From: Winogradskyella haliclonae
GTDB lineage: Bacteria; Bacteroidota; Bacteroidia; Flavobacteriales; Flavobacteriaceae
DNA: 64,000 bases
Reading direction: 5' to 3'
Assembly: GCF_014635865.1 (NCBI RefSeq)
Contig: NZ_BMDQ01000001.1
Span: 1-64,000 of the forward strand
Of the stretch, positions 36,190 to 45,445 are shown piece after piece. Below the pieces are notes generated by a model. It had not been told where the DNA came from. It was given only the letters and a program-made list of their open reading frames with translations, and searched no databases. Every line of letters begins with the position of its first letter. The first letter of the stretch is position 1. Both the position numbers and the translations under genes were made by a program.

Positions 36190-36774
36190 ATGAAAAAGAC
36201 GATTAAATTTTTTCCTCTGCTACTCTTAGCAGTATTAATGAGCTCTTGTAGCTCTGTGCGCGTAGCATCAGACTATGATAAAGAAACTCAGTTTAACGAT
36301 TACAAAACTTTTGCTTTTTTCAAGCCAGGCATTGATAAAGCAGAAATTAGCGACTTGGATAAACGTCGAATACTTAAAGCCGTTGAAGCAGAATTGATGG
36401 CAAAAGGCATGACCAAATCAGAAAACCCTGATATGCTTGTTAGCATTTTTACCAAATCTAATCAGCGTGTTGATATATACAATAATGCTTGGGGTGTTGG
36501 CGCTTGGGGCTGGGGCGGATTTGGAAGATGGGGCTGGGGACCTGGTTGGGGTGCCTGGGGACCTGGTTTTGGCTGGGGCGGAAATAACGTCTCTACTAGA
36601 ACCGAAGGTATTCTCTTTGTAGATTTTATAGACGCAAACAAAAAACAGCTCATATGGCAAGGATCTGGCACAGGTTATTTAGCCACCAAAAACGTTGAAA
36701 AGAAAGAAGCCAGAATTAAAGAATTTGTTTCTGCAATGATGACAAAATATCCACCAGAAGCTAGTACAAAATAA
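36190..36774 (+). CDS. DUF4136 lipoprotein with a Gly/Trp-rich insert
   Basis: The protein has 194 residues and a lipoprotein signal (FFPLLLLAVLMSSCSSV). The N-terminal DFxxYKTFAF-like start of DUF4136 is seen as FNDYKTFAFFKPG. Residues about 101-136 are a low-complexity insert built from WG and GWG units (GAWGWGGFGRWGWGPG), after which the domain resumes at RTEGILFVDF. The insert may be a surface loop. The function of DUF4136 is unknown. It lies 14 bases after hutU and ends at a terminator. Confidence 0.82.
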   Translation: MKKTIKFFPLLLLAVLMSSCSSVRVASDYDKETQFNDYKTFAFFKPGIDKAEISDLDKRRILKAVEAELMAKGMTKSENPDMLVSIFTKSNQRVDIYNNAWGVGAWGWGGFGRWGWGPGWGAWGPGFGWGGNNVSTRTEGILFVDFIDANKKQLIWQGSGTGYLATKNVEKKEARIKEFVSAMMTKYPPEASTK

Positions 36775-36796
36775 AAGACATAGCACTTATCTAATC

Positions 36797-36829
36797 AAGA
36801 GCATCCATAATCTGGGTGCTCTTTTTTTT
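36797..36829 (+). terminator. Rho-independent terminator after the DUF4136 gene
   Basis: AAGAGCATCC pairs with GGGTGCTCTT, with one G-U pair, and is followed by eight T residues. It lies 22 bases after the stop codon. Confidence 0.85.
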
Positions 36830-36864
36830 GATTATAGTCTTATAAGTCATCTCCCATAAAAGTT

Positions 36865-36872
36865 TATCTTTG
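36865..36872 (+). promoter_or_regulatory. -7 promoter element of the SulP transporter gene
   Basis: TATCTTTG is a full match to TAnnTTTG and lies 22 bases before the ATG at 36895. It is the same box as at 33982. Confidence 0.5.
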
Positions 36873-36894
36873 CGCACTTTTAAGATGAAGCATT

Positions 36895-38541
36895 ATGATA
36901 TTAGGTCAAACAACTCGAAAAAATTTCACGCAAAATCCTAAGAATGATATTCTATCTGGATTGACAGTAGCTTTAGCATTAGTTCCTGAAGCCGTTGCAT
37001 TTGCATTCATCGCAGATGTCCCTCCCATTGTTGGTCTTTATGGTGCTTTTATGATGGGGATAGTCACAGCACTTTTTGGTGGAAGACCTGGAATGATATC
37101 GGGCGCAACAGGAGCCATGGCAGTAGTAATGGTTCATCTAATTAAAAAAGGTAATGAAGTTGGTATAACCTTAGACACTCCTATTGAAAACCTAGGATTA
37201 CAATGGCTTTTTATTACATTACTTTTTGTCGGAGGTATCCAAATATTAGCAGGTGTTTTTAAACTTGGAAAGTTTGTGCGACTAATTCCACATCCAGTTA
37301 TGATGGGCTTTGTCAATGGTTTAGCTATTGTTATCTTTTTAGCACAACTTGGTTTATTTAAAGAGCGGGTCAATGGTGAGTTACAGTTCATGAGTGGTCA
37401 ACCGCTTTGGGTTATGCTAGGACTTATAGTATTAACTATGGGAGTGATGTATGGTTTACCTAAATTGACGAAGAAAATTCCTGCTGCTTTAGTAGCAATT
37501 ATAGTCGTAGCTGCAATAACAATTCTTGGTAAATTAGATGTTAGTACAGTAGGTTCTTTTATTGCCGATAGAGGCGGAACAGATGGTATAGAAGGGAGTT
37601 TACCGACATTTCAAGATCAGATTTTTGGATTGTTTAACACATTGAATGGTCATTGGGATTTGATTTTTTCTACTGCTTTCATATTAGCTGCAGTTGGATT
37701 AATAGAATCTTTAATGACCTTAAATCTTGTTGACGAAATTACCGAAACTCGTGGCAACGGAAATAGAGAATGTATAGCCCAAGGTAGTGCCAATATATTG
37801 AATGGTTTATTTGGCGGAATGGGCGGTTGTGCTATGATAGGGCAATCTATTATTAATGTTGATTCTGGTGGTCGTGGGCGATTATCTGGTGCTATAGCTG
37901 CAATAGCTTTATTATGCTTTGTGTTATTTGGAGCTCCATTAATTGAACAAATTCCAATTGCGGCTTTAGTAGGTGTTATGTTTATGGTCGTTATCGGAAC
38001 ATTTGCTTGGTCTAGTTTTAGAATTATAAGAAAGATTCCTTTATCTGATGCCATTGTTTTAATTGCTGTTTCTGCCATTACAGTTTGGAAAGATTTAGCC
38101 GTAGCTGTTATAGCGGGTGTTATTATTTCGGCACTGGTATTTGCATGGAAAAATGCAACCATGATTAGAGCACGTAAACGTATGCAGCCTGATGGTACCA
38201 AAACATATGAAATTTGGGGGCCATTATTTTTTGGTTCAATTCAAAATTTCAACGCAAAATTTGATGTGAAAAATGACCCGCTAAATGTTGAAATAGATTT
38301 TGTTGAATCACGCGTTAGTGATCATTCAGCTTTAGAAGCTATTTTCAATTTAGTAAATAAGTATGAAGCTGCAGGGAAATCTATCAAGCTAAAACACTTA
38401 AGTGGAGATTGTAAAAATTTAATGTATAAGGCTAGCCCAAAGTTTAAGGAAGTTATTATTGAAGATATTGAGGATCCAAGGTATCACTTAGCGGCAGATC
38501 CTGAAAAATTTACTAAGTCACTTTCTGAATATAATATGTAA
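36895..38541 (+). CDS. SulP-family inorganic anion transporter
   Basis: The protein has 548 residues. About 10-12 transmembrane helices occupy residues 20-425, starting with the SulP signature SGLTVALALVPEAVAFAFIA and including FMMGIVTALFGGRPGMISGATGA and GGMGGCAMIGQS. A STAS domain follows (about 440-540, IDFVESRVSDHSALEAIF). SulP proteins move sulfate, bicarbonate or other anions across the inner membrane. The substrate cannot be fixed from sequence. It is monocistronic between two terminators and lies opposite a bestrophin gene. Confidence 0.93.
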   Translation: MILGQTTRKNFTQNPKNDILSGLTVALALVPEAVAFAFIADVPPIVGLYGAFMMGIVTALFGGRPGMISGATGAMAVVMVHLIKKGNEVGITLDTPIENLGLQWLFITLLFVGGIQILAGVFKLGKFVRLIPHPVMMGFVNGLAIVIFLAQLGLFKERVNGELQFMSGQPLWVMLGLIVLTMGVMYGLPKLTKKIPAALVAIIVVAAITILGKLDVSTVGSFIADRGGTDGIEGSLPTFQDQIFGLFNTLNGHWDLIFSTAFILAAVGLIESLMTLNLVDEITETRGNGNRECIAQGSANILNGLFGGMGGCAMIGQSIINVDSGGRGRLSGAIAAIALLCFVLFGAPLIEQIPIAALVGVMFMVVIGTFAWSSFRIIRKIPLSDAIVLIAVSAITVWKDLAVAVIAGVIISALVFAWKNATMIRARKRMQPDGTKTYEIWGPLFFGSIQNFNAKFDVKNDPLNVEIDFVESRVSDHSALEAIFNLVNKYEAAGKSIKLKHLSGDCKNLMYKASPKFKEVIIEDIEDPRYHLAADPEKFTKSLSEYNM

Positions 38542-38542
38542 C

Positions 38543-38577
38543 AAAAAAGGCTTTCAATTTTCCTGAAAGCCTTTTTA
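38543..38577. terminator. Bidirectional terminator between the SulP and bestrophin genes
   Basis: AAAAAGGCTTTCA and TGAAAGCCTTTTT form a perfect 13-bp stem with a 7-base loop. T-runs on both strands allow it to serve both convergent genes. Confidence 0.9.
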
Positions 38578-38579
38578 TT

Positions 38580-39683
38580 TTACATGACAATATCATTTTT
38601 CCATTCGTAAGGCTCAGGAATATCTGTATCATCTATCAATTGCCTTATATCAATTTCAATACCTCTACTCATATTAGTAATTGGCACATCGTTAGGACCA
38701 CCCTCAAATGGGTTCTCAGTATTTTCACCTATAGCCTCCATAGTATGGAATACCCATGCTAGCAATGCACTAAAAGGAATTGAAAACCATACAAAATGGG
38801 TCGCTATAAATTCTTGAATTAAATGTCCCCAAGATGTTCTTGATTGATGTACAGTTAATTCATTAAGAATATGCTTTCCTATCGATTCAAACTCTTCCAT
38901 AATACCATAAGGTAACATTAGTATAAACAACCATACAAAAATATAGTTCATTGTTGCATATTGTCTTGGGTAAGGAAAGTTCTTAATTCGTTCACTTTTT
39001 CCTTGTAAGGTGTAGAACTCTACCAATATATTCTCCATTTCCATATGCCTAAAATCATCGATAAGACCTGATGATTTTAACTCTCTTAAACGTCTTGATT
39101 GTATACCCAAGATTTGAGATGCTTGATTTCCTTTTGCAAATAACTCATCATATTCTTGCTCCGAAACATAAGGACTAATCGCTTCTTTTATAGGAATTGT
39201 ATCTTCACAAACTAAATATTGAGATTCACGAAATTCTCTATTCGATTTTGTATTTTTTAAATGCATTTCCCACGGTTTATCTTTACGCAATTGATAACGC
39301 AAAGCTGTAAGCCAAGCTACATGTCTATGCACCAACTCTTTATGAATAGCCTTAAGTTCTTCAGCGCTAACTTTTTTATCAGCATGGTCGTTAGTTATAA
39401 AATCTTTTACTTGTATGGTCCATGAACGAGATGCATTAACAATGCCACCCCAAATTTTTCGAGCTTCCCATAACCTATCATAAGATGCATTGTTTTTAAA
39501 ACTCACTAAGAAAGCTACAGCAGTACCTAAAACTCCTAAAGGTAACCAAGGCACATGAAGCCATTTTAACCCAACAATATCAAATAATATTACCGGAATT
39601 GTAGCTAGGATTAAAAATAAAATTATGCGTCGTCTAGTCCATTTGATGACACCTTTTACAGGGAATATCCGTCTTGTATACAT
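38580..39683 (-). CDS. Bestrophin-family anion channel
   Basis: The protein has 367 residues. It begins RRIFPVKGVIKWTRRRI, followed by membrane helices (about 25-65), the segment SFKNNASYDRLWEARKIWGG and ASRSW, which are hallmarks of bacterial bestrophins, and a later pair of helices (about 235-300, then FSIPFSALLAWVFHTMEAIGENTENPFEGG). Bestrophins are pentameric channels, and bacterial ones can be cation- or anion-selective. The C-terminal ENPFEGGPNDVP motif is the usual family ending. It converges on the SulP transporter gene. Confidence 0.92.
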   Translation of the reverse strand: MYTRRIFPVKGVIKWTRRRIILFLILATIPVILFDIVGLKWLHVPWLPLGVLGTAVAFLVSFKNNASYDRLWEARKIWGGIVNASRSWTIQVKDFITNDHADKKVSAEELKAIHKELVHRHVAWLTALRYQLRKDKPWEMHLKNTKSNREFRESQYLVCEDTIPIKEAISPYVSEQEYDELFAKGNQASQILGIQSRRLRELKSSGLIDDFRHMEMENILVEFYTLQGKSERIKNFPYPRQYATMNYIFVWLFILMLPYGIMEEFESIGKHILNELTVHQSRTSWGHLIQEFIATHFVWFSIPFSALLAWVFHTMEAIGENTENPFEGGPNDVPITNMSRGIEIDIRQLIDDTDIPEPYEWKNDIVM

Positions 39684-39716
39684 GAAATAAGTTTATATCT
39701 CCTAATATACAAAAGA

Positions 39717-41765
39717 CTAGTAATTGAACAAATCTTCAATTTTAGCTTTCACCTTTTCAGTAGAAGGAATCATCGCCTGCTCTAATGTAGAATTTAATGG
39801 AATTGCAGGCATATTTTCACTACCAATAGTCATCACAGGTGCATCCAAATACCTAAAACATTCTTCCTGAATTTTCCCTGCTAAAGCTCTTGCAAAACTA
39901 TTGTTTGACGGTTCTTCAGTAACAACCAAACATTTACCTGTTTTCTTCACTGATTTTAGTATTGTTTCCTCATCTAAAGGGTACAATGTTCTTAAATCAA
40001 TAATTTCTATTTGGTCTCGCATACCTAGCTCTCCAGAAGCATTATAAGCCCAATGTACACCCATTCCGTAGGTTACAATAGTACAGGTTTCAACACTTTC
40101 TTGTTTCCATATTTCCTGAAGCAACCAGGCTTTACCAAATGGTAATACATAATCTTCAGAAGGTTCTACAGAAGTAGCCCCTTGTGTTCCTGGTACTTTA
40201 GACCAGTACAAGCCTTTGTGCTCTAAAATGACTACAGGATTAGGGTCGTGATAGGCAGCTTTCATTAGACCTTTTAAATCCGCTCCATTACTAGGATAAG
40301 CAATTTTTATTCCTCTGATATTAGTAACTACACTTTCTACAGAAGACGAATGATAAGGCCCACCACTACCATAAGCGCCAATAGGCACACGAAGAATCAT
40401 ACTCACAGGCCATTTTCCGTTAGACAAGTAACAACTTCTACTCACTTCTGTAAATAACTGGTTGAGTCCTGGCCAGATATAATCTGCAAATTGCACCTCA
40501 ACAATTGGTTTTAATCCAACTGCAGACATCCCCACTGTTGAACCTACAATAAATGCTTCTTGAATAGGTGTATTAAATACTCTATCATCACCAAACTTTT
40601 GCGCTAAAGTTGCAGCTTCTCTAAACACGCCCCCTAATCGTCCGCCAACATCTTGACCATACAACAAACATTCTTTATGTGCTCTCATTAACTCTTCAAC
40701 AGCAAATAACGCACAATCAACCATCACAACTTTTTCAGCACCTTCAGGTTCGCGAGTTCCTTTTTCTTCGGTTATTGGTGTTGGTGCAAAATCATGGGTA
40801 AATAAATCTTCAGGTTTAGGATCTTCCGCTTTTAAAGCCTTTTCAAAATCTGAAGCTACTTTTTCTTTTGCTTTATTTTCTATGGCATCAACTTCAGCTT
40901 CAGAAAATCCATTATCTAACAATTGCTGTTTAAGTACAGGATATGGGTCTCGAGAACGTGCTTCCTCTAAATCATCACGATACCATTCCATACGCACACC
41001 CGATGTATGATGGTTTAAAAGCGGAACTTTTGCATGAACCAAAAACGGACGTCGCTCCTTACGTATAGTTGCTATCACTTTTTCGATAGCTTCATAACTC
41101 TCTATAAAATTAGCACCATCAATACTTATGGCTTCTAAACCATGAAATCCAGCTGCATACTCAGCAGCATTCTGTGCTCGAGTTTCGGCTTCGTTTGCAG
41201 ATATATCCCATCCATTATCTTGAACAAGATATAGTATTGGCATTTGTTTTAAAGCTGCCATTTGAAACGCTTCTGCAATTTCTCCTTCAGTTACAGACGC
41301 ATCACCAAGGGAACACACTGAAATAGGGTTTTCTATTGAAGCATCATTTAAGCCTTGTAATTCTTTATACTGCATTCCCATTGCAACACCTGTTGCAGGA
41401 ATAGCTTGCATGCCTGTTGCTGATGACTGATGAGGAATTTTAGGTTTATCATCGTCCTTTAAGCTAGGATGAGAATAATAGGTTCTACCACCAGAAAACG
41501 GATCGTCTTTTTTTGCCAATAATTGCAACATGACGTCGTAAGGCTCTAAACCAAACGCTAATAGCATGGCATCATCGCGATAATACGGAAACGCATAATC
41601 TTGAGGTAATAATTGCAGTCCTAAAGCCACCTGAATTGCTTCATGACCACGGGATGTTGCATGCACATATTTTGAAACTTGCTTAAAGTTTTCTTCATAT
41701 AACTCTGCCATTGCTTTTGCCGTGCAGAGTTTAGAAAACCCCTTTTTTAAGATGTCTTTATTCAT
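39717..41765 (-). CDS. Fused E1 alpha-beta subunit of a branched-chain 2-oxoacid dehydrogenase
   Basis: The protein has 682 residues. The N-terminal half is the E1 alpha part with a thiamine diphosphate site (VCSLGDASVTEGEIAEAF, then QDNGWDIS) and HHTSGVRMEWYR. The C-terminal half (from about 340) is E1 beta: LLYGQDVGGRLGGVFR, FNTPIQEAFIVGSTVG, PYHSSSVESV. It decarboxylates 2-oxoacids from valine, leucine and isoleucine and passes the acyl group to the E2. The natural fusion is known in Bacteroidota. It starts one base before the ilvE stop end, so they form one operon; E3 is not in the window. Confidence 0.92.
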   Translation of the reverse strand: MNKDILKKGFSKLCTAKAMAELYEENFKQVSKYVHATSRGHEAIQVALGLQLLPQDYAFPYYRDDAMLLAFGLEPYDVMLQLLAKKDDPFSGGRTYYSHPSLKDDDKPKIPHQSSATGMQAIPATGVAMGMQYKELQGLNDASIENPISVCSLGDASVTEGEIAEAFQMAALKQMPILYLVQDNGWDISANEAETRAQNAAEYAAGFHGLEAISIDGANFIESYEAIEKVIATIRKERRPFLVHAKVPLLNHHTSGVRMEWYRDDLEEARSRDPYPVLKQQLLDNGFSEAEVDAIENKAKEKVASDFEKALKAEDPKPEDLFTHDFAPTPITEEKGTREPEGAEKVVMVDCALFAVEELMRAHKECLLYGQDVGGRLGGVFREAATLAQKFGDDRVFNTPIQEAFIVGSTVGMSAVGLKPIVEVQFADYIWPGLNQLFTEVSRSCYLSNGKWPVSMILRVPIGAYGSGGPYHSSSVESVVTNIRGIKIAYPSNGADLKGLMKAAYHDPNPVVILEHKGLYWSKVPGTQGATSVEPSEDYVLPFGKAWLLQEIWKQESVETCTIVTYGMGVHWAYNASGELGMRDQIEIIDLRTLYPLDEETILKSVKKTGKCLVVTEEPSNNSFARALAGKIQEECFRYLDAPVMTIGSENMPAIPLNSTLEQAMIPSTEKVKAKIEDLFNY

Positions 41766-42833
41766 TTAAGCAAGTTCTTTTCTAGTTTTTAACATCCAAC
41801 CAAACTTGTCTTCTTCTTTTCCAGTTTTAATAGCATCCAGAGTGTTATTAATCTCTAAACCAACTGGGCTTTCATCAGACACATGAATGGTTTCTCCTTC
41901 TAAGCCAATCTCTTGGATATAAGCAATACCTACTGCAGTACCTGCTCCAAAAGCCTCTTCTAAAGTTCCGTTTTGGGAAGCTTCTTTTATTTCTTGTAAA
42001 GTAATTAAACGCTCAATAACGTTGAGTCCTTTGTTTCTTAATACATCTATAACACTCTTTCGTGTAATACCATCTAGCACAGAACCATCTAGCTTAGGCG
42101 TAATAAAGGCACCATCAATTTTAAAGAAGATATTCATCGTCCCTACTTCTTGAATGTATTTATGCTCAGCAGCATCTAACCATAATACCTGGTCATAACC
42201 TTTAGCTTTTGCTAACTCCGTTGGACGAATAGCAGCTGCATAATTTCCAGCAGCTTTAGCTTCTCCTGTACCGCCATGAGCTGCTCTTATAAACTGCTTT
42301 TCTGCCCAAAGCTTAATACGCTTACTAAAAAAAGGACCTGCTGGTGATGCCATAATAATAAACTTATAATGAGTGGCTGCTCGCATACCTATAAAAGGTT
42401 CATCTGCATACATAAAAGGTCTTAAATACAAAGCACTACCGTCTTTTGGTGGAATCCAGTTATGCTCTAAACTCACCAATTCTTTTAATCCTTCTACAAA
42501 CAAATCTTCAGGAAAATGTGGCATACCCATACGATCTGCACTTGTGTTTAATCGCTTTGCATTTTGGTCTGGTCTAAATAACATTGGCTCACCATGAGTG
42601 TCTTTATAAGCTTTCATACCTTCGAATATGGCTTGGCCATAGTGTAATGCCATTGCTGCTGGATGTGTTGGAATTAGCCCCATTGGGACAATTCTGGGAT
42701 TAATCCATTCACCATTTTCATAATCACAGATAAACATATGGTCTGTGAAAGTGGTTCCTAATGGTATATTGTCAAAGTCTAAAGCATCAACTTTAGATTG
42801 CTCTACTTTAGTAATATTTATATTAAAACTCAT
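41766..42833 (-). CDS. ilvE: Branched-chain amino acid aminotransferase
   Basis: The protein has 355 residues, class IV PLP fold, of the longer eukaryotic-like BCAT type: GLIPTHPAAMALHYGQAIFEGMKAY split around the active site, RLNTSADRMGMP, GTGEAKAAGNYAAAI with the PLP Lys, and QEVGTMNIFF. It interconverts branched-chain amino acids and their 2-oxoacids in the cytoplasm. Placement between E2 and the fused E1 shows a degradative role, feeding oxoacids to the dehydrogenase. The gene is followed by the E1 gene with no gap. Confidence 0.94.
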   Translation of the reverse strand: MSFNINITKVEQSKVDALDFDNIPLGTTFTDHMFICDYENGEWINPRIVPMGLIPTHPAAMALHYGQAIFEGMKAYKDTHGEPMLFRPDQNAKRLNTSADRMGMPHFPEDLFVEGLKELVSLEHNWIPPKDGSALYLRPFMYADEPFIGMRAATHYKFIIMASPAGPFFSKRIKLWAEKQFIRAAHGGTGEAKAAGNYAAAIRPTELAKAKGYDQVLWLDAAEHKYIQEVGTMNIFFKIDGAFITPKLDGSVLDGITRKSVIDVLRNKGLNVIERLITLQEIKEASQNGTLEEAFGAGTAVGIAYIQEIGLEGETIHVSDESPVGLEINNTLDAIKTGKEEDKFGWMLKTRKELA

Positions 42834-42880
42834 AATTATTAGGTTTATGAGACCCTGAAATAAATTCAGGATAACAAATT

Positions 42881-44179
42881 TTATATTTTTCTATCGGTAT
42901 CGAATTTCTCAAAATAATCTGCAACACGACGTACAAAGCTTCCGCCTAAAAACCCATCAACAACGCGATGATCAAAAGACAGGGATAAGTACATCATGCT
43001 TCTTATGGCAATCTCATCACCATTTTCAGTCTCAATAACTTCAGGTCGTTTTTTAATAATCCCTAAAGCTAAAATGGCTACTTCTGGTTGATTGATAATT
43101 GGCGTTCCCATAACACTTCCAAACGTTCCCACATTAGAAATGGTAAACGTACTACCTTTAATATCGTCACCCGACAATTTATTTTCTCTAGCTTTTGCAG
43201 CTAAATCATTAACGTCTGTAGCAAGGGTTTTTAAATCTTTGGTATCTGCATTTTTTACTACAGGAACAATTAAGTTACCACTTGGTAAAGCTGTAGCCAT
43301 ACCAATATTTATCGCGTCTTTTACAATAATATTAGTGCCGTCAACTGAGGCATTAATATTTGGAAAATCTTTAACTGCTTTTGCAACTGCCTCAACAAAT
43401 AAAGGTGTGAATGTTAATCGCTCACCGTATTTCTCTTGAAACGCTTTTTTGTTAGCATTACGCCATTGTACCATATTGGTTAAATCAGCTTCAACATAAG
43501 CCGTAACATGTGGTGACGTGTGCTTAGAATAAACCATATGATCCGCAATCATCTGACGCATACGGTCCATTTCTATAATTTTTCCTTTTCCTTTATCAAA
43601 TGTTAATTGCGGTATTCTGTATGCTGTTGGGTCTTGAGTTACAGGCTGTGCAAACTTGTATGGTCTTCCGTCTTCGATATACTGAAAAACATCACTTTTA
43701 CGAAGTCTTCCTTCATTACCTGTAGCTGGAATTCTAGCCAATTCCTCAAAACTAATGTGTTCTGCTTTTGCTATCTCTAAAACTAATGGAGAAAAAAACG
43801 TATTGCTATTAGAAACACTAAAGTTATTGGATTGTACAGGATTCTGAGTTGGTTTTACTCGCTTGGTTTTTTCTTTTTTCTTCTCTGCAGAAGCTTCTAC
43901 CTTTTCAACTTTTGACTCTTTTTTAGAGCTAACTTCATCTGAAACCTCTAAAATGGCAATCACCTCGCCAACAGGCACAACATCTTTTGCCTTAAAAAGG
44001 GTTTGAACCAACGTTCCTGAAGAAGGTGCTGGCACTTCATTATCCACCTTGTCTGTTGCCACTTCAAGAATAATATCGCCTTCTTCAAACGTATCACCTT
44101 CATTAACCAACCAATTTATTATGGTGCCCTCAGTAATACTTTCGCCCATTTTGGGCATTTTTAATTCAAATTTGCTCAA
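42881..44179 (-). CDS. Dihydrolipoamide acyltransferase (E2) of a 2-oxoacid dehydrogenase
   Basis: The protein has 432 residues and starts with TTG at 44179: an in-frame stop lies two codons upstream, and the start matches family N-termini (xxFELKMPKMGES). An ATG seven codons later is the alternative. One lipoyl domain (about 3-78, lipoyl Lys in TDKVDNEVP), a flexible Lys/Glu linker, an E3-binding domain (about 130-168, SPLVLEIAKAEHISFEELA), and the catalytic domain ending FDHRVVDGFLGG with its active His. It transfers acyl groups to CoA. It is first in the operon with ilvE and E1. Confidence 0.93.
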   Translation of the reverse strand: MSKFELKMPKMGESITEGTIINWLVNEGDTFEEGDIILEVATDKVDNEVPAPSSGTLVQTLFKAKDVVPVGEVIAILEVSDEVSSKKESKVEKVEASAEKKKEKTKRVKPTQNPVQSNNFSVSNSNTFFSPLVLEIAKAEHISFEELARIPATGNEGRLRKSDVFQYIEDGRPYKFAQPVTQDPTAYRIPQLTFDKGKGKIIEMDRMRQMIADHMVYSKHTSPHVTAYVEADLTNMVQWRNANKKAFQEKYGERLTFTPLFVEAVAKAVKDFPNINASVDGTNIIVKDAINIGMATALPSGNLIVPVVKNADTKDLKTLATDVNDLAAKARENKLSGDDIKGSTFTISNVGTFGSVMGTPIINQPEVAILALGIIKKRPEVIETENGDEIAIRSMMYLSLSFDHRVVDGFLGGSFVRRVADYFEKFDTDRKI

Positions 44180-44261
44180 ATCTTAACCTTTTTACCTCAG
44201 CATCAAAACTAATAATTTACTGTTTTTTAAATTGTTAATAACTTATAAATTAAATTTTAAC

Positions 44262-44346
44262 AGAATAATTTTCTTTAATAATTTAAATTAAAAGAATTTA
44301 ATTCTTTTTATATTTGAAATATTAAAAACCGGAAGAATAATTTTCT
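44262..44346. promoter_or_regulatory. Three phased 13-bp sites between E2 and the Lrp/AsnC gene, probable operator
   Basis: AGAATAATTTTCT occurs identically at 44262-44274 and 44334-44346. AGAATTTAATTCT, the core of the perfect palindrome AAAAGAATT-T-AATTCTTTT, lies at 44293-44305. Start-to-start distances are 31 and 41 bp, near 3 and 4 helical turns. Lrp/AsnC proteins bind several such sites in phase. The second site abuts the -7 box, and the third ends at the regulator ATG. Confidence 0.6.
44309..44316 (+). promoter_or_regulatory. -7 promoter element of the Lrp/AsnC regulator gene
   Basis: TATATTTG is a full match to TAnnTTTG, 30 bases before the ATG. It sits immediately after the central palindrome of the operator region, which suggests autoregulation. 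Confidence 0.5.
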
Positions 44347-44820
44347 ATGGGATATGCATTAGACAGTATTGACACCAAAATTCTAGCCATGCTTCAGAAT
44401 AATAGCAACCGTACCACAAAGAGTATTGCAGAAGCTTTAGGCATGACGACTTCGCCTGTTTTTGAACGTATAAAAAAACTAGAAAAAGAAGGCTATATCA
44501 AAAAATATGTTGCTGTATTAGACAATAAAAAGATTGGTTTAAAACTTACTGTTTTTATTGGTATTACGCTTCAAGGTCACACCAGAAGTTATCTTGAAAA
44601 ATTTGTGAAGGAAATCAATAATTTTCCTGAGATAATTGAGTGCCATCGTGTTAGTGGAAACTTTGATTATTTATTGAAACTTGTGGTTGAAGATATTGAA
44701 GCTTACGAAACGTTTATTATTTCAAAATTGACACTTTTGCCATATCTAGGAAATGTACAGAGTTTAATTACGCTGTCTACTGGAAAAGAAACGAATGAAA
44801 TTGACTTGAGCAGGATTTAA
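44347..44820 (+). CDS. Lrp/AsnC-family transcriptional regulator
   Basis: The protein has 157 residues. An N-terminal helix-turn-helix (LDSIDTKILAMLQNNSNRTT, then EALGMTTSPVFERIKKLEKEGYI) is followed by the RAM/AsnC effector domain (about 65-150, VFIGITLQGHTR, VSGNFDYLLKLVV). These octameric regulators sense amino acids such as leucine and bind phased DNA sites. It is divergent from the E2-ilvE-E1 operon, and three repeated sites lie between them, so control of that operon and of itself is likely. It converges with paaY, 5 bases apart. Confidence 0.93.
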   Translation: MGYALDSIDTKILAMLQNNSNRTTKSIAEALGMTTSPVFERIKKLEKEGYIKKYVAVLDNKKIGLKLTVFIGITLQGHTRSYLEKFVKEINNFPEIIECHRVSGNFDYLLKLVVEDIEAYETFIISKLTLLPYLGNVQSLITLSTGKETNEIDLSRI

Positions 44821-44825
44821 GACAT

Positions 44826-45422
44826 CTACTTTTTAAAAGTCTCCCTTAAAGTCTTATACACATTATCTTGGACTTTCATAGTCTCAGGAACCTCTCGCAA
44901 TGGCTCAACTTCTCTTAATGACTCGTGACAATTTTTAGGTAATTGTTGATAGAGTTCAGTGCCTTTTGTTTTCCAGGCAATCATCTCATCACTCACTTGC
45001 TTCACCACTTTTGCTGGGTTCCCAACCACCAAACTACGTTTTGGGATTTTGGTTTCTGCTTTGACAAAAGCCATTGCACCTACAATAGATTCATCACCTA
45101 TTTCAGCATCATCCATAATCACCGTATTCATCCCAATTAAGCAATTTCTGCCCAAATTAGCGCCATGAATAATGGCGCCATGACCTACATGAGCGCTTTC
45201 TTTTAATACTATAGATTTTCCTGGAAACATATGAACCGTACAATTCTCTTGGACATTGACGCCATCTTCTAAGATGATTTGTCCCCAATCGCCACGAATG
45301 GCTGCTCCTGGTCCTACATAGCAATTTTTCCCAATAATTACATTACCAGTTACAGTTGCTAAAGGATGCACAAAACTGCTTTCGTGAACTACTGGTATAT
45401 AGCCTTGAAATTTGTATATCAT
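44826..45422 (-). CDS. paaY: PaaY-type hexapeptide-repeat thioesterase
   Basis: The protein has 198 residues. The left-handed beta-helix repeats are visible (VTGNVIIGKNCYVGPGAAIRGDWG, split over turns), with the metal-binding His residues in VHMFPG, HVGHGAIIHG. The C-terminal signature WKTKGTELYQQL and VEPLREVP matches PaaY of phenylacetate degradation and separates it from plain gamma-carbonic anhydrases. PaaY hydrolyses dead-end CoA esters that accumulate in the pathway. It is about 9 kb from the paa operon in this window. Confidence 0.88.
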   Translation of the reverse strand: MIYKFQGYIPVVHESSFVHPLATVTGNVIIGKNCYVGPGAAIRGDWGQIILEDGVNVQENCTVHMFPGKSIVLKESAHVGHGAIIHGANLGRNCLIGMNTVIMDDAEIGDESIVGAMAFVKAETKIPKRSLVVGNPAKVVKQVSDEMIAWKTKGTELYQQLPKNCHESLREVEPLREVPETMKVQDNVYKTLRETFKK

Positions 45423-45445
45423 TTTTTAATATTCTATCCTTAAAA

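Noticed and set aside
37650..38201. 183-residue minus-strand open frame over the SulP gene
   Set aside because: Antisense to a well-supported transporter and rich in Pro, Thr and Ile as expected for a shadow.
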